Source: an uncultured Desulfobulbaceae bacterium (GTDB lineage Bacteria; Desulfobacterota; Desulfobulbia; Desulfobulbales; BM004). Taken from it: 64,000 nucleotides of DNA. The notes below the pieces were generated by a model, which saw only the letters and a program-made list of their open reading frames with translations, was not told the DNA's origin and did not search any database. Shown here one piece after another: positions 27,097-36,354 of the stretch. The first letter of the stretch is position 1; each line of letters begins with the position of its first letter. The position numbers and the translations under genes were made by a program. Location of the stretch: assembly GCA_947259115.1 (NCBI GenBank), contig CAMYKS010000031.1:109337-173336 (forward strand), read 5' to 3'.

Positions 27097-30000
27097 ATGA
27101 AGAAATTTATATCTCTACTGCTAATTTATTTTGCTACTCTTTTTCTCGCACATCCTGCATCCGCACTGGTCAATTGCACCGGGACATCAGACTGTCATGT
27201 ATATGTTGATTTATCTTCAGCCAACACGGCAGATTGTGGCACAGAGGAAGGGACCGATGACAACAATGCTTTTTGTTCTTTAGCAGCAGCGGAAGCTGCT
27301 TTTGATGCGGATATCTCAGGATGGGCAAATGGCGCAGATATGTACTTCCATCTTAAAGGTGGAGATTCGGCAGATGGCCCGGTTGCAATTAATGGCTGGC
27401 ATACAGATACCGATAATCGGGTAATACTGCAAGTGGATCCCGAAGACAGAAACACGGGCGCCACATATTCTACCTCGCACTACAGGATAGAAGTAAATGC
27501 AGCGGCTAACAATACAAGGGGTATTGTAATTGCTGAAAATTTTGTCGAAGTGTATGGAGTGCAGATTCAAGTTACAAATAATGATTACGACAATGCCTGT
27601 GGTATTTATGCCTATAATAGCGCTGGATATGGTGAGATTGTCTTGGGTTATTTAAGGCTTGTAGGGGCAAATCTAACTTCAAGCGGCAATGATGATGTGT
27701 GGGGCATGCGCTTTTTTAATATTTACCAAAGCGTTATTCTTTTTAATAGTGTCGTGTATGGCTTTAATTTAAGTGATCCGGGAGTTGTACAATCGAAGGC
27801 GCTCTACCTGGGGGCCTTTAATGAAATGGTGATATACAATACTGTTGTAGCAAACAGCAACTATGGATTTTTTGAATCAGATTCCCCGATAGCCTGCTAT
27901 AATTGCGCGGCATACAACAACACTGACAATTGGTATGGAGAACACTGGACTGGAACAAATAATGCGACCACCGGCCCTGATACTACCGGCTGCCCGGCCA
28001 CTTCGGGGTCATGCGTAACACTGTCAACAGATGGTTCTGATTTTACGGATCCGGATGGCGGCGATTATACAATCACGGATGAAAACTCTGTTTTATATGG
28101 AGCAGGAATAGACCTTGACGCAGATTTGAGTGTAGGCTGGCAGGATGATATAATTGGCACAGACAGGGATACAAATGCTCCATGGGACATTGGGGCCTTT
28201 GAATTTATTGATTTACCAATAGATTGCACCGATGATGTTGATAATGACCGAATATGTGACGATGTAGATAATTGTCTAGGAATTGCAAATTCTGATCAAT
28301 CTGATTCCGACTCCGATGGAGTCGGCGATGTTTGTGATGTTTGCCCTGCAACGGCTGATGATCAGTCTGATTCCGACTCCGATGGAGTGGGTGATGCCTG
28401 TGATGTATGCCCTGATACATATGATGATCAGTCTGATTCAGACTCCGATGGAGTCGGTGATGCCTGTGACAGCTGCCCTGCAGATCCCAATAAAACAGAA
28501 CCTGGAATATGTGGCTGTGGTGTGTCAGATGTAGATTCAGATAGCGATGGTATACCTGATTGTAATGACACTGAAACCACTACAACAACTACAACTACTA
28601 CTTCCACCACCACAACAACAACTATTACAACTACTACAACTACCACTACATTACCTATTACAGGTTCTGCCGTACTGTATGATTTTGATAACCAGGTTTG
28701 GGGAATACCCACCATACCATTAAACAATGCAGCTGGCCGGGAAACCTTTGTTGAAGTATCTGAGAATTATTATACGCCGGCCAACGACGTGCTCTTCAAA
28801 TTTACAAATTTAATTCCTCCTGAAAACACCATACCAGTCGGAGACGCCTCGATGAAGTTCATTTATTTCGACTACGGGAACTATACCGACCTGGTTGCCG
28901 GGGTTACCATTTGGGAGCAGTCCACCGGCGTCCACATGGCAATCCCCGGTAACCGTACAGAGATGGAGCTGATGAACGGATTCGACACATATTTCACCGA
29001 GGATTTTTCCGTAGGACCGGATCCCTCAGATATTTTGAACTACACACAAAATGGTATTAATCCGGGTGAATATCTCGTGCTCAATGTCACTTTGGGGTCA
29101 GGCAAGACCATTGATGATCTGTATAATGCCCTTGATGTAGGACGAGACCCCGATGAGATTGTGGCCCGAACCGGGTTTCGCATTTCAGAGATCGTGCACA
29201 GGATTTGGGGTGTAGCAGATGATGCGGATCATGCCGCATTCGTTCACTCCAGCATCATAGATGTGAGCGGGCCAGCCCTGGTTATCTCCTCCCTCACAGC
29301 CACCCCATCGGTCATCCCGGATAACGGGACCAGCCTGCTGGAGGTAGTGGCTCTCGATTTGGAGCCCGGCCCCTCGGCCTTGAGCTATCAGTGGACGATC
29401 GTGAGCGGCGGCGGGGTGCTGGATGACGACACCCTGCCCGACCCGGTCTACTATCCAGAGGATATTGTGGGCAGCCAAAGCGTGACCTTGCGTGTGGAGG
29501 TCAGCGACGGTGAGTCAATGATCAGCGATGAAATTACGCTGACAGTGGATGATGCCGACCCGCCGCCGCCTGGTGTGGACCTGTTGGTTGAGGATTTCAG
29601 CAGCGGGAGCCTTGCTGGTTGGAGCATACACGACGACGGCACGGTAATCGCCCCATCCAAATGGCGTGCCTTAGGAACCATATACGGACATGAACTGGTA
29701 CAGAACAGTTCCATTCATGACGGCGGGGCGGATAATGACCTACCCCATCTCGGCACCTACCTGTCCTATGACGGCGGCATGGGATGGACGGATTACCGTC
29801 TCCAGTTCAGCATGCGCACGGCTGGTGACATTGACACCATGGGTGTAATGTTCCGGATCGCGGATTCCGGCAACTACTATCGTTTTACCTGGGACCAGAA
29901 GCGCAACCAGCGGCGCCTGGTCAAGAATACCGGGGGAGTGTTCACCCTGCTGGCAGCCGACACTGTGCCCTACGTTCGATACCAGAACTACCAGGTGGAG

Positions 30001-31359
30001 GTCATAGTCCAGGGCGATCAGATAGAAGTCTGGATCGATGGCGTGCGCATCTTTCACGTAACAGACAGCGATCACGGTTACGGCACTTTCGGTTTCCACA
30101 CCTGGAAGAACTCTTCAGCCTACTTCGATGATGTACGGGTGGAGGATTTGAGCGGAGGCACATTTAACATTCCGCCGCAGATCGTCTCGGTAGATGCTGT
30201 GCCGGCCAGCATTCTGGACACGGAAACCAGCGACCTGCTGGTGGTGGCGAACGATCCGGATAGCGGTCCTTCGGCTTTGAGCTACCAGTGGACGATAGTA
30301 AACGGCGGCGGGTCGCTGGATGACGCCACGCTGCCGAACCCGGTTTATTCTCCTGTGGATGTTTCAGCCACCGAAAGCGTGACCCTGCATATTGAAGTGA
30401 GCGACGGTGATGCGACGGCCAGCAGCAATTTGATCCTGCAGGTGCTCGACGCCGATGCGCCGCCTGCCAACCTGCCGCCTGTGATCAGCACTCTAGATGC
30501 TGTGCCGGCCACTATTCTTGACACTGAAACCAGCGACCTGCTGGTGGTGGCGAACGATCCGGACGGCGGCCCCTCGGCCTTGAGCTATCAGTGGACGATC
30601 ATGAACGGTGGCGGGGCATTTAATGACGATACGCTACCCGACCCGATCTATTATCCAGATGATATTGTAGGCAGTCAAAGCGTGACCTTGCGTGTAGAAG
30701 TCAGCGACGGCGAGTCAATGATCAGCGATGAAGTTACGCTGACAGTGGATGATGCCAATCCGCCTCCGCCTGGTGTTGACCTGTTGGTTGAGGATTTCAG
30801 CAGCGGAAGCCTTGCTGGTTGGAGCATATACGACGATGGTACAATAAACGCCCCATCCAGATGGCGTGTAGTCGGGACATTATATGGACAGCAACTGGCG
30901 CAGCACAGTTTCATTCATGACGGCGGAGCGGATGATGATCTGGCCCATCTCGCAACTTACATATCCTATGACGGCGGGATGGCATGGACGGACTACCGTC
31001 TCCAGTTCACCATGCGTACGTCTGATATTGACACCATGGGTGTAATGTTCCGGACCGCTGATTCCTACAACTACTACCGATTCACCTGGGACCAAAAGCG
31101 CAACCAACGGCGTCTGGTCAAGAATACCGGGGGGGTGTTCACCCTGCTGGCAGCCGACGATGTACCCTACGTCCGTTATCAGAATTATCAGGTGGAGATC
31201 GTGGTCCAGGGTGATCAGATAGAAATCTGGATCGACGGTGTGCGCATCTTTCAGGTTACAGACAGCGACCATGGATACGGCACCTTCGGGTTCCACGCCT
31301 GGAAGAACTCTTCGGCCTACTTCGATGATGTGTGGGTGGAAGATTTGAGCGGAGGTTAA
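27097..31359 (+). CDS. Giant modular secreted protein: beta-helix-like, thrombospondin type 3, Ig-like and laminin-G/concanavalin-like modules
   Basis: 1420 residues. Signal peptide 1-23 (FISLLLIYFATLFLAHPASA). Residues about 100-370 resemble a parallel beta-helix (VYGVQI, VIYNTVVAN, CYNCAAYNNT). Residues 376-488 are thrombospondin type 3 calcium-binding repeats, including three near-identical 22-residue units (DQSDSDSDGVGDACDVCP). A Thr-only linker covers about 493-519. Residues about 525-735 are a beta-rich domain of unknown type. Then come Ig/PKD-like and LamG-like modules in the order Ig-LamG-Ig-Ig-LamG. The two LamG copies (about 829-1020 and 1226-1420) are offset by 1.2 kb and nearly identical. 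The protein ends without a PEP-CTERM, LPxTG or T9SS-like anchor because the frame breaks inside the next repeat (31360-31794). Extracellular adhesin or glycan-binding protein is the likely role. Confidence 0.85.
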   Translation: MKKFISLLLIYFATLFLAHPASALVNCTGTSDCHVYVDLSSANTADCGTEEGTDDNNAFCSLAAAEAAFDADISGWANGADMYFHLKGGDSADGPVAINGWHTDTDNRVILQVDPEDRNTGATYSTSHYRIEVNAAANNTRGIVIAENFVEVYGVQIQVTNNDYDNACGIYAYNSAGYGEIVLGYLRLVGANLTSSGNDDVWGMRFFNIYQSVILFNSVVYGFNLSDPGVVQSKALYLGAFNEMVIYNTVVANSNYGFFESDSPIACYNCAAYNNTDNWYGEHWTGTNNATTGPDTTGCPATSGSCVTLSTDGSDFTDPDGGDYTITDENSVLYGAGIDLDADLSVGWQDDIIGTDRDTNAPWDIGAFEFIDLPIDCTDDVDNDRICDDVDNCLGIANSDQSDSDSDGVGDVCDVCPATADDQSDSDSDGVGDACDVCPDTYDDQSDSDSDGVGDACDSCPADPNKTEPGICGCGVSDVDSDSDGIPDCNDTETTTTTTTTTSTTTTTTITTTTTTTTLPITGSAVLYDFDNQVWGIPTIPLNNAAGRETFVEVSENYYTPANDVLFKFTNLIPPENTIPVGDASMKFIYFDYGNYTDLVAGVTIWEQSTGVHMAIPGNRTEMELMNGFDTYFTEDFSVGPDPSDILNYTQNGINPGEYLVLNVTLGSGKTIDDLYNALDVGRDPDEIVARTGFRISEIVHRIWGVADDADHAAFVHSSIIDVSGPALVISSLTATPSVIPDNGTSLLEVVALDLEPGPSALSYQWTIVSGGGVLDDDTLPDPVYYPEDIVGSQSVTLRVEVSDGESMISDEITLTVDDADPPPPGVDLLVEDFSSGSLAGWSIHDDGTVIAPSKWRALGTIYGHELVQNSSIHDGGADNDLPHLGTYLSYDGGMGWTDYRLQFSMRTAGDIDTMGVMFRIADSGNYYRFTWDQKRNQRRLVKNTGGVFTLLAADTVPYVRYQNYQVEVIVQGDQIEVWIDGVRIFHVTDSDHGYGTFGFHTWKNSSAYFDDVRVEDLSGGTFNIPPQIVSVDAVPASILDTETSDLLVVANDPDSGPSALSYQWTIVNGGGSLDDATLPNPVYSPVDVSATESVTLHIEVSDGDATASSNLILQVLDADAPPANLPPVISTLDAVPATILDTETSDLLVVANDPDGGPSALSYQWTIMNGGGAFNDDTLPDPIYYPDDIVGSQSVTLRVEVSDGESMISDEVTLTVDDANPPPPGVDLLVEDFSSGSLAGWSIYDDGTINAPSRWRVVGTLYGQQLAQHSFIHDGGADDDLAHLATYISYDGGMAWTDYRLQFTMRTSDIDTMGVMFRTADSYNYYRFTWDQKRNQRRLVKNTGGVFTLLAADDVPYVRYQNYQVEIVVQGDQIEIWIDGVRIFQVTDSDHGYGTFGFHAWKNSSAYFDDVWVEDLSGG
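28294..28491 (+). repeat. Three tandem 66-base repeats (thrombospondin type 3 units)
   Basis: Units start at 28294, 28360 and 28426, exactly 66 bases apart, each encoding DQSDSDSDGVGD and a Cys pair. DNA identity between units is high, implying recent duplication or gene conversion. In frame with the host gene, so not a CRISPR array. Confidence 0.85.
29376..31355 (+). repeat. 1.2-kb direct repeat of Ig-like plus LamG-like modules
   Basis: About 29376-30158 and 30576-31355 match with an offset of 1200 bases, dropping to 1197 after a one-codon difference (TAGDID versus TSDID). For example, the segment ending GAGTCAATG lies at 29520 and again at 30720. A third, decayed unit follows at 31366. 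Tandem homology of this length allows unequal crossing-over to change the length of the protein. Confidence 0.85.
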
Positions 31360-31794
31360 TTTTAACATTCCACCGTGGATTGTCTCTGTAGAGGTTGTAC
31401 CGGCCACTATTCTGGACACGAAAACCAGCGATCTATCCGTGCTGGCGAACGACCCGGATGATGGGCCACAGACCTTGAGCTATCAGTGGACGATTGTAAG
31501 CGATGGCGGGGAGCTCTGGATGACCCCACCCTGCCCGACCCCGTTCTACTAACTATCAAGCGGATGTAGTGGGCAGCGGAAGCGTGACTTTGCGTGTGGA
31601 GGTCAGCGACGGTCAACAATAATTTAATCCTGCAAGTGCTCGACGCTGACGGTGGATGATACCGCCCCACCTCCGCCTGGTTTGGACCACCTGTTGGTTG
31701 AGGATTTATGCAGCAGGACCATTGATGGTCAGAGTATATACGACGACGGGACGGTAAACGGTCCTTCCAATTAGCATATTGTCGGGACGTTATA
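31360..31794 (+). pseudogene. Decayed third Ig/LamG repeat, former 3' part of the surface-protein gene
   Basis: After the stop, the DNA still aligns with the repeats: AACATTCCACCGTGGATTGT matches 30166 onward, ACCTTGAGCTATCAGTGGAC matches 29377, and GGTTGAGGATTTATGCAGCA matches 29585. It carries several frame shifts and stops (for example the GTTCTACTAACTATC break near 31545). The homology runs to about 31794, where the next gene's ATG begins inside what was the TCGGGAC-TTATATGGAC segment. The last module and any C-terminal anchor have therefore been lost. Confidence 0.85.
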
Positions 31795-33024
31795 ATGAAT
31801 AAAACAAACTTTAAACCGCAATCTTTTATCATAATAATTAACAAATTTTTCTTTATAATAGTTTTAGCACTTTTTGTTTGGGGTACATTTCATGTTAGCG
31901 ACCAGCAAGATATTTTTCATCGTTACAGTTATCAATACGCGATATTGCTAGTAAGCCTTGCATTCTTCTTATTAATTCAATTGTGGATACATTTTTTTGC
32001 CAATGAGCGTATTTTATTCATAGCAGGAAATTTTTATACTTTTGTCGTTTCGTCAATCATTGTCATATTTCTGGTGGAAATTTCACTTCGTTTTTTCAAT
32101 CCCTGGGGGATTCGTTTCTTTCATGAATTGCCGTATCACATGCAAGGTATGGTTGATCATCCCCAATTAGGCTATGAGCATCCGAGAGGGGTCAGTTATG
32201 AGTTGGGTGAAAAGCAGGTCATTCTTAATAGGAATGGGTTGCGTGATCGAGAAATTCCATACACAAATCCAGTCGGCGAAAGCCGAATATTATCACTGGG
32301 AGATTCGGTCACGTTCGGGTGGGGTGTCGACCAAGGGCAAACCTTTTCAGACCACATGGAGTCGTTGCTAAAGAAACGCACAGATCGTCAATGGGAAGTT
32401 ATTAACGCGGGAGTTAATGGCTATAACACCGAGCAGGAACAAATTTGGTTAGAACTTGAGGGCTTAAAGTATAGCCCGAAAATTGTAGTTTTGACATATG
32501 TTGGAAACGACATCGACGCAATTTTTGATCCGAATCTGACAACATGGCGTCGCTATCCGACTTGGCCTTCATCTTTACCCATGGCTCTTGATCGATTAAA
32601 AAGCCTGTCATTTCTGTTCCAGGTGACCAATATGTTCACCAGGATGCATTCGATTGCAGAAAGTCGCAATAAATCCACACAAACAGCTCCATGCATTACA
32701 AATAAAACTGGATGGAAATCGTCCAAAACAGCTTTGGAGCGTATTGCCAATACGCTACGAGAGCAGGGTATTCATTTCCTGGTGGCGAAAAGCAGCGGTA
32801 GTGATGCTTGTTTTTTTGAGGAATTGGAGGCTGCAAATATCAATGCAATCACCTTAAAGGATGCCTGGAGTATGGTGCCGGCTAGCTCACGTCACGTGAG
32901 CCGTATCGATTCACATCCCAGTGCCATGGTCCATGAGCGCATGGCGGTCTTGATTGTCGATGAACTGGAGCGTCTTGGTTGGATTTTAAAAAATGATCAG
33001 CGTCGTGACATGATAAAGCAATAA
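31795..33024 (+). CDS. Membrane-anchored SGNH/GDSL-type hydrolase
   Basis: 409 residues. Three N-terminal membrane segments (about 10-30, 42-62 and 74-96) are followed by an SGNH domain. Block I is RILSLGDSVTFGWGVD (nucleophile Ser near residue 169), block II NAGVNGYNTEQE, block III VVLTYVGNDID, and block V SRIDSHPS with the Asp-x-x-His pair. Such proteins remove or transfer O-acyl groups on glycans at the membrane; the direction cannot be told. It starts exactly where the decayed LamG repeat stops, has no ribosome binding site and lies at a likely recombination junction. It leads the SxtJ / DUF5989 / carbamoyltransferase group. Confidence 0.82.
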   Translation: MNKTNFKPQSFIIIINKFFFIIVLALFVWGTFHVSDQQDIFHRYSYQYAILLVSLAFFLLIQLWIHFFANERILFIAGNFYTFVVSSIIVIFLVEISLRFFNPWGIRFFHELPYHMQGMVDHPQLGYEHPRGVSYELGEKQVILNRNGLRDREIPYTNPVGESRILSLGDSVTFGWGVDQGQTFSDHMESLLKKRTDRQWEVINAGVNGYNTEQEQIWLELEGLKYSPKIVVLTYVGNDIDAIFDPNLTTWRRYPTWPSSLPMALDRLKSLSFLFQVTNMFTRMHSIAESRNKSTQTAPCITNKTGWKSSKTALERIANTLREQGIHFLVAKSSGSDACFFEELEAANINAITLKDAWSMVPASSRHVSRIDSHPSAMVHERMAVLIVDELERLGWILKNDQRRDMIKQ

Positions 33025-33036
33025 GCGACAAGCACT

Positions 33037-33060
33037 ATTGGCTGAGCAGCCAGTTTTGTT
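33037..33060 (+). terminator. Putative intrinsic terminator after the SGNH gene
   Basis: TGGCTGAGCAGCCAGTTTTG at 33039-33058: a short GC-containing stem with a four-base loop followed by a T-rich tail, 13 bases after the stop codon. Confidence 0.4.
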
Positions 33061-33212
33061 GTCCTGGCGGATAACCACTGTTGAATTAATTTGTTTGGCA
33101 ACATTAAAAAAATGACACAAAAAATAAAAAGATCACCAACTAAAATGGGTTTGTCAAAGTATTCCGAATACACCATAGAGATAGACTTTTTAAGTATATT
33201 TAAATGAGGAGC

Positions 33213-33372
33213 CAGGAGCCTGTCGGGAAATTATAATCGTAAAGAAAAATTGAGGAATTGAGATCAAATTTTCGGGAAATTGATGCGAATAGCAGCGCTA
33301 TTTAAAGAAAATTCACGGAAATTTGAACCGATTCTCTCGCTTTTGCAGTAGATTGGGAATTCTTCTCAACTA
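33213..33372 (+). mobile_element. MITE-like family B, copy 1 (right end decayed)
   Basis: CAGGAGCCTGTCGGGAAATT at the left, with an interior (ATTGATGCGAATAGCAGCGC and ATTCTCTCGCTTTTGCAGTA) shared with 51785-51951 in the same orientation. The right terminus has drifted (AATTCTTCTCAACTAG). Sits between the SGNH and SxtJ genes. Confidence 0.8.
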
Positions 33373-33420
33373 GTCGAGCCGATAACTAATAAAAAGCAGA
33401 AACTGTTATTTATCCAAAAC

Positions 33421-33801
33421 ATGTCTACCCCCAATAATAATAATCAAGCAAAGGATACTGGACTCGCTTTGGTCCTTATCCTGCTCATTATTGAGTATAT
33501 CAAGCGTCCCAACTGGTTAACAGTAGCTGCAATGACAGTGCTGGTCCTTGTCATGACCTGGCCGTCTCTCTTTAAACCCCTGGCAAGGATATGGTTTGGC
33601 TTCTCTCATATTTTAGGCGGTGTAGTTTCAAAAGTACTCCTTACTCTCGTATTTTTTGTCGTAGTGACTCCAATAGGATTGATCAGGAAAGTTTTCGGAG
33701 CTGATCCAATGAAACTTTCTATCTGGAAGCAAAGCACTGATTCTGTGCTGGTTGACAGAAATCATTCTTATACAAAGGAAGATATTGAAAAACCTTACTG
33801 A
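33421..33801 (+). CDS. SxtJ-family small membrane protein
   Basis: 126 residues with two or three membrane segments (about 15-30, 35-52 and 72-95). RPNWLTVAAMTVLVLVMTWP, FKPLARIWFGFSHILGG and TPIGLIRKVFGADPM match the SxtJ family found beside carbamoyltransferases in saxitoxin and polysaccharide loci. Function unknown; probably a membrane partner of the carbamoyltransferase. Followed after 13 bases by the DUF5989 gene. Confidence 0.85.
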   Translation: MSTPNNNNQAKDTGLALVLILLIIEYIKRPNWLTVAAMTVLVLVMTWPSLFKPLARIWFGFSHILGGVVSKVLLTLVFFVVVTPIGLIRKVFGADPMKLSIWKQSTDSVLVDRNHSYTKEDIEKPY

Positions 33802-33814
33802 ATAAAGGACACAT

Positions 33815-33964
33815 ATGGAATTATTAAAGGATTTATGGGGTTTTTTACAAGTCAGAAAGAAATTCTGGCTACTACCCATTATTATCACTTTGCTGCTCTT
33901 TGGTATTTTAATCGTTCTGACAAGTGGCAGTGCAATTGCACCCTTTATTTACACCCTGTTCTAA
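33815..33964 (+). CDS. DUF5989 single-pass membrane peptide
   Basis: 49 residues (MELLKDLWGFLQVRKKFW then a hydrophobic segment to YTLF). The pattern EFLxFLRxRKKWWLLPI is that of DUF5989, a tiny protein almost always encoded between SxtJ and the carbamoyltransferase. A weak AAAGGA lies before the ATG at 33815. Twelve bases separate it from the next gene. Easily missed by length cut-offs. Confidence 0.85.
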   Translation: MELLKDLWGFLQVRKKFWLLPIIITLLLFGILIVLTSGSAIAPFIYTLF

Positions 33965-33976
33965 AACCAAGATCAT

Positions 33977-35866
33977 ATGCAAAATTTTATCCTCGGCATA
34001 TCGGCATACTACCACGACTCTGCTGCAGCTCTGTTAAAGGACGGAGAAATATTGGCTGCGGCTCATGAAGAACGGTTCACACGGAAAAAACATGACCAGT
34101 CTTTCCCTGTTAATGCTATTGAATATGTTTTATCTGAGGCAGACCTTTCTGTTGCAGATCTGAATGCCATATCTTTCTACGATAAACCCTATATCAAATT
34201 TGAAAGGCTGCTAGAAACATATCACGCCTTTGCTCCTAAAGGTCTACGCAGTTTTCTTGCTGCTATTCCTGTTTGGATAAAGGAAAAACTTTTCATGAAA
34301 AAAATGTTGTGGGATGAACTGGCCAAACTTTCTGGTGGTTCTCTTACAAGACGCCCCCCCCTCTATTTCCCGGAACATCATCTCTCTCATGCAGCTAGCG
34401 CCTTTTATCCATCTCCATTTAACAAAGCAGCCATTCTTACCATTGATGGGGTGGGTGAATGGGCTACGACAACTATCGGTGTTGGTGATGGCAATAATAT
34501 AACGATATTAAAAGAACTTCCATTCCCGCATTCGGTTGGCCTATTGTATTCAGCCTTTACCTACTATTGTGGCTTTAGGGTTAACAGCGGGGAATATAAG
34601 TTGATGGGCCTGGCTCCTTATGGTGCACATGGCACCGAGGAGAGAGTTACGCATTTTAAAAAATTAATCTTAGAACATTTAGTGGATATGCGGAGTGATG
34701 GCTCTATCTTGCTGAATATGGACTATTTTGATTATGCCACTGGCCTACAGATGAGTAATGATAAAAAATGGCATACTCTTTTTAAAGTACCTAGAAGAGA
34801 ACCCGAAACGGAACTTACTCAGATTTATATGGATATTGCCCTTGCCATTCAACAGGTAACCGAGGAGGTCATACTACGATTAGCCCGCACAACTGTTGAG
34901 CTGACCAAAGTTAAGAATCTGGTCATGGCAGGCGGAGTAGCTCTCAACTGTGTTGCCAATGGGAAACTTCTTCGATCAGAAATTATTGATAATCTCTGGA
35001 TACAGCCGGCGGCAGGTGATGCAGGCGGCGCTATAGGAGCAGCATTAGCCGCCCATTATATAGGAAACAAGGCACAGCGACAGGAAAATAAAGAAGATGG
35101 TGATTTGATGCATGGGGCTTATTTGGGGCCTCAATTCACAGACCTTGACGTCGTCAGGCTGTGCCGTAAATATCAAGCACCGAACAGACATTTTGATAAT
35201 TTTGATAAGTTGATATCTCTAGTAGCCGACATCCTGGCAAAAGGGCAGATTGTCGGCTGGATGCAGGGCAGAATGGAGTATGGTCCCCGGGCTCTGGGCA
35301 ATAGAAGTATTCTTGGTGATCCGCGTGACCCGGAAATGCAGAAAAAACTTAATCTGAAAATTAAATACCGAGAAGGGTTCAGGCCATTTGCACCATCTGT
35401 TCTAGTTGAAGATGTAGCAGATTACTTTGAGCTACAAGGAGCATCCCCCTATATGCTCCTCGTTGCGCCAGTAAAGAAAAAGAGGTGTAATCCCCCACCA
35501 GAAGAGCAAAAAGATTCGACTGAACCCAAAGATGTTTTTCAGCGTCTTTATCATTTGCGTTCAGATATACCTGCTGTTACTCATATCGATTACTCTGCAC
35601 GCATCCAGACTGTCGATAGGGAGGAAAACAGCAAATATTGGCATCTGATTAATGCTTTCAAGCAAAAGACTGGTTATGGGCTTTTAGTAAACACGAGCTT
35701 CAATGTTCGTGGTGAGCCAATCGTATGTAACCCAGAGGACGCATACCGCTGTTTCATGCGGACCGAGATGGATTACCTGGTAATCGGCAACCATATTTTT
35801 AACAAGAGTGAGCAGCCGGAGTGGGTGGAGAAAGAGAGCTGGACTGATTTATATGAGCTGGATTGA
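33977..35866 (+). CDS. Carbamoyltransferase (NodU/CmcH/TobZ family)
   Basis: 629 residues, full length. The N-terminal Kae1-like domain opens FILGISAYYHDSAAALLKDG and carries EERFTRKKHD and HHLSHAASAFYPSPF (metal-binding His pair), TIDGVGEWATT, and NSGEYKLMGLAPYG. The C-terminal YrdC-like half has GWMQGRMEYGPRALGNRSIL and NTSFNVRGEPIVCNP, both hallmarks. By family it makes carbamoyl-adenylate from carbamoyl phosphate and ATP and passes the carbamoyl group to a hydroxyl, here probably on a sugar of the polysaccharide. Downstream of SxtJ and DUF5989 in the order seen in many glycan loci. Confidence 0.95.
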   Translation: MQNFILGISAYYHDSAAALLKDGEILAAAHEERFTRKKHDQSFPVNAIEYVLSEADLSVADLNAISFYDKPYIKFERLLETYHAFAPKGLRSFLAAIPVWIKEKLFMKKMLWDELAKLSGGSLTRRPPLYFPEHHLSHAASAFYPSPFNKAAILTIDGVGEWATTTIGVGDGNNITILKELPFPHSVGLLYSAFTYYCGFRVNSGEYKLMGLAPYGAHGTEERVTHFKKLILEHLVDMRSDGSILLNMDYFDYATGLQMSNDKKWHTLFKVPRREPETELTQIYMDIALAIQQVTEEVILRLARTTVELTKVKNLVMAGGVALNCVANGKLLRSEIIDNLWIQPAAGDAGGAIGAALAAHYIGNKAQRQENKEDGDLMHGAYLGPQFTDLDVVRLCRKYQAPNRHFDNFDKLISLVADILAKGQIVGWMQGRMEYGPRALGNRSILGDPRDPEMQKKLNLKIKYREGFRPFAPSVLVEDVADYFELQGASPYMLLVAPVKKKRCNPPPEEQKDSTEPKDVFQRLYHLRSDIPAVTHIDYSARIQTVDREENSKYWHLINAFKQKTGYGLLVNTSFNVRGEPIVCNPEDAYRCFMRTEMDYLVIGNHIFNKSEQPEWVEKESWTDLYELD

Positions 35867-36354
35867 ATTTGTATACTTGCTTAAAGCCAAAAAACCGAGG
35901 CTGCTTAGATCTTAAAAGACAATTATGCTAAAAAACACTTTGTCAATTTGCTTTATACATTTTGAGTTTAATATTTGTGATAAAGTATAATTAATACGTA
36001 TAAATACCGCAACGAGGACATGCCACAATAGGGCGCTGCCTACGGCCGGGATGGATGGCATTCAATGTTGTTAATGTTTTTTAAGAAAATTGCCAGTTTT
36101 CAATGTGGCCGAAATGCCCGCCTCCTCAGGGTGTGGTAGGTTACATGAGTTAATTTTCTTTTACTGTCATCATTACAAAAAAAATAACTATATCTTTGAA
36201 AAACATCAGCTCAGATCGAGCAGATGAAGAAAGTAAAGCAATTGTTGCTGAGCAACATAAGCATGATATACGCATGTTTTGTTTATAAGTTTGAGAGCAC
36301 CTAAATTTGCAAGCTGGTGATTCTCATCATATACATACTTCAAGTGAGTCGGGA
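35867..36354. other. Intergenic region
   Basis: AT-rich, about 490 bases, without a gene. An in-frame TTG at 36307 could start the following gene earlier, but it has no ribosome site. Confidence 0.35.

Noticed and set aside
28294..28650. Regular repeats resembling a CRISPR array, and a long ACA/ACT/ACC run
   Set aside because: The 66-base units are in frame, encode thrombospondin type 3 motifs and have no unique spacers; the run encodes a Thr linker.
30880..31419. 179-codon minus-strand frame across the second LamG module
   Set aside because: Antisense of the repeat; a similar shadow exists opposite the first module.
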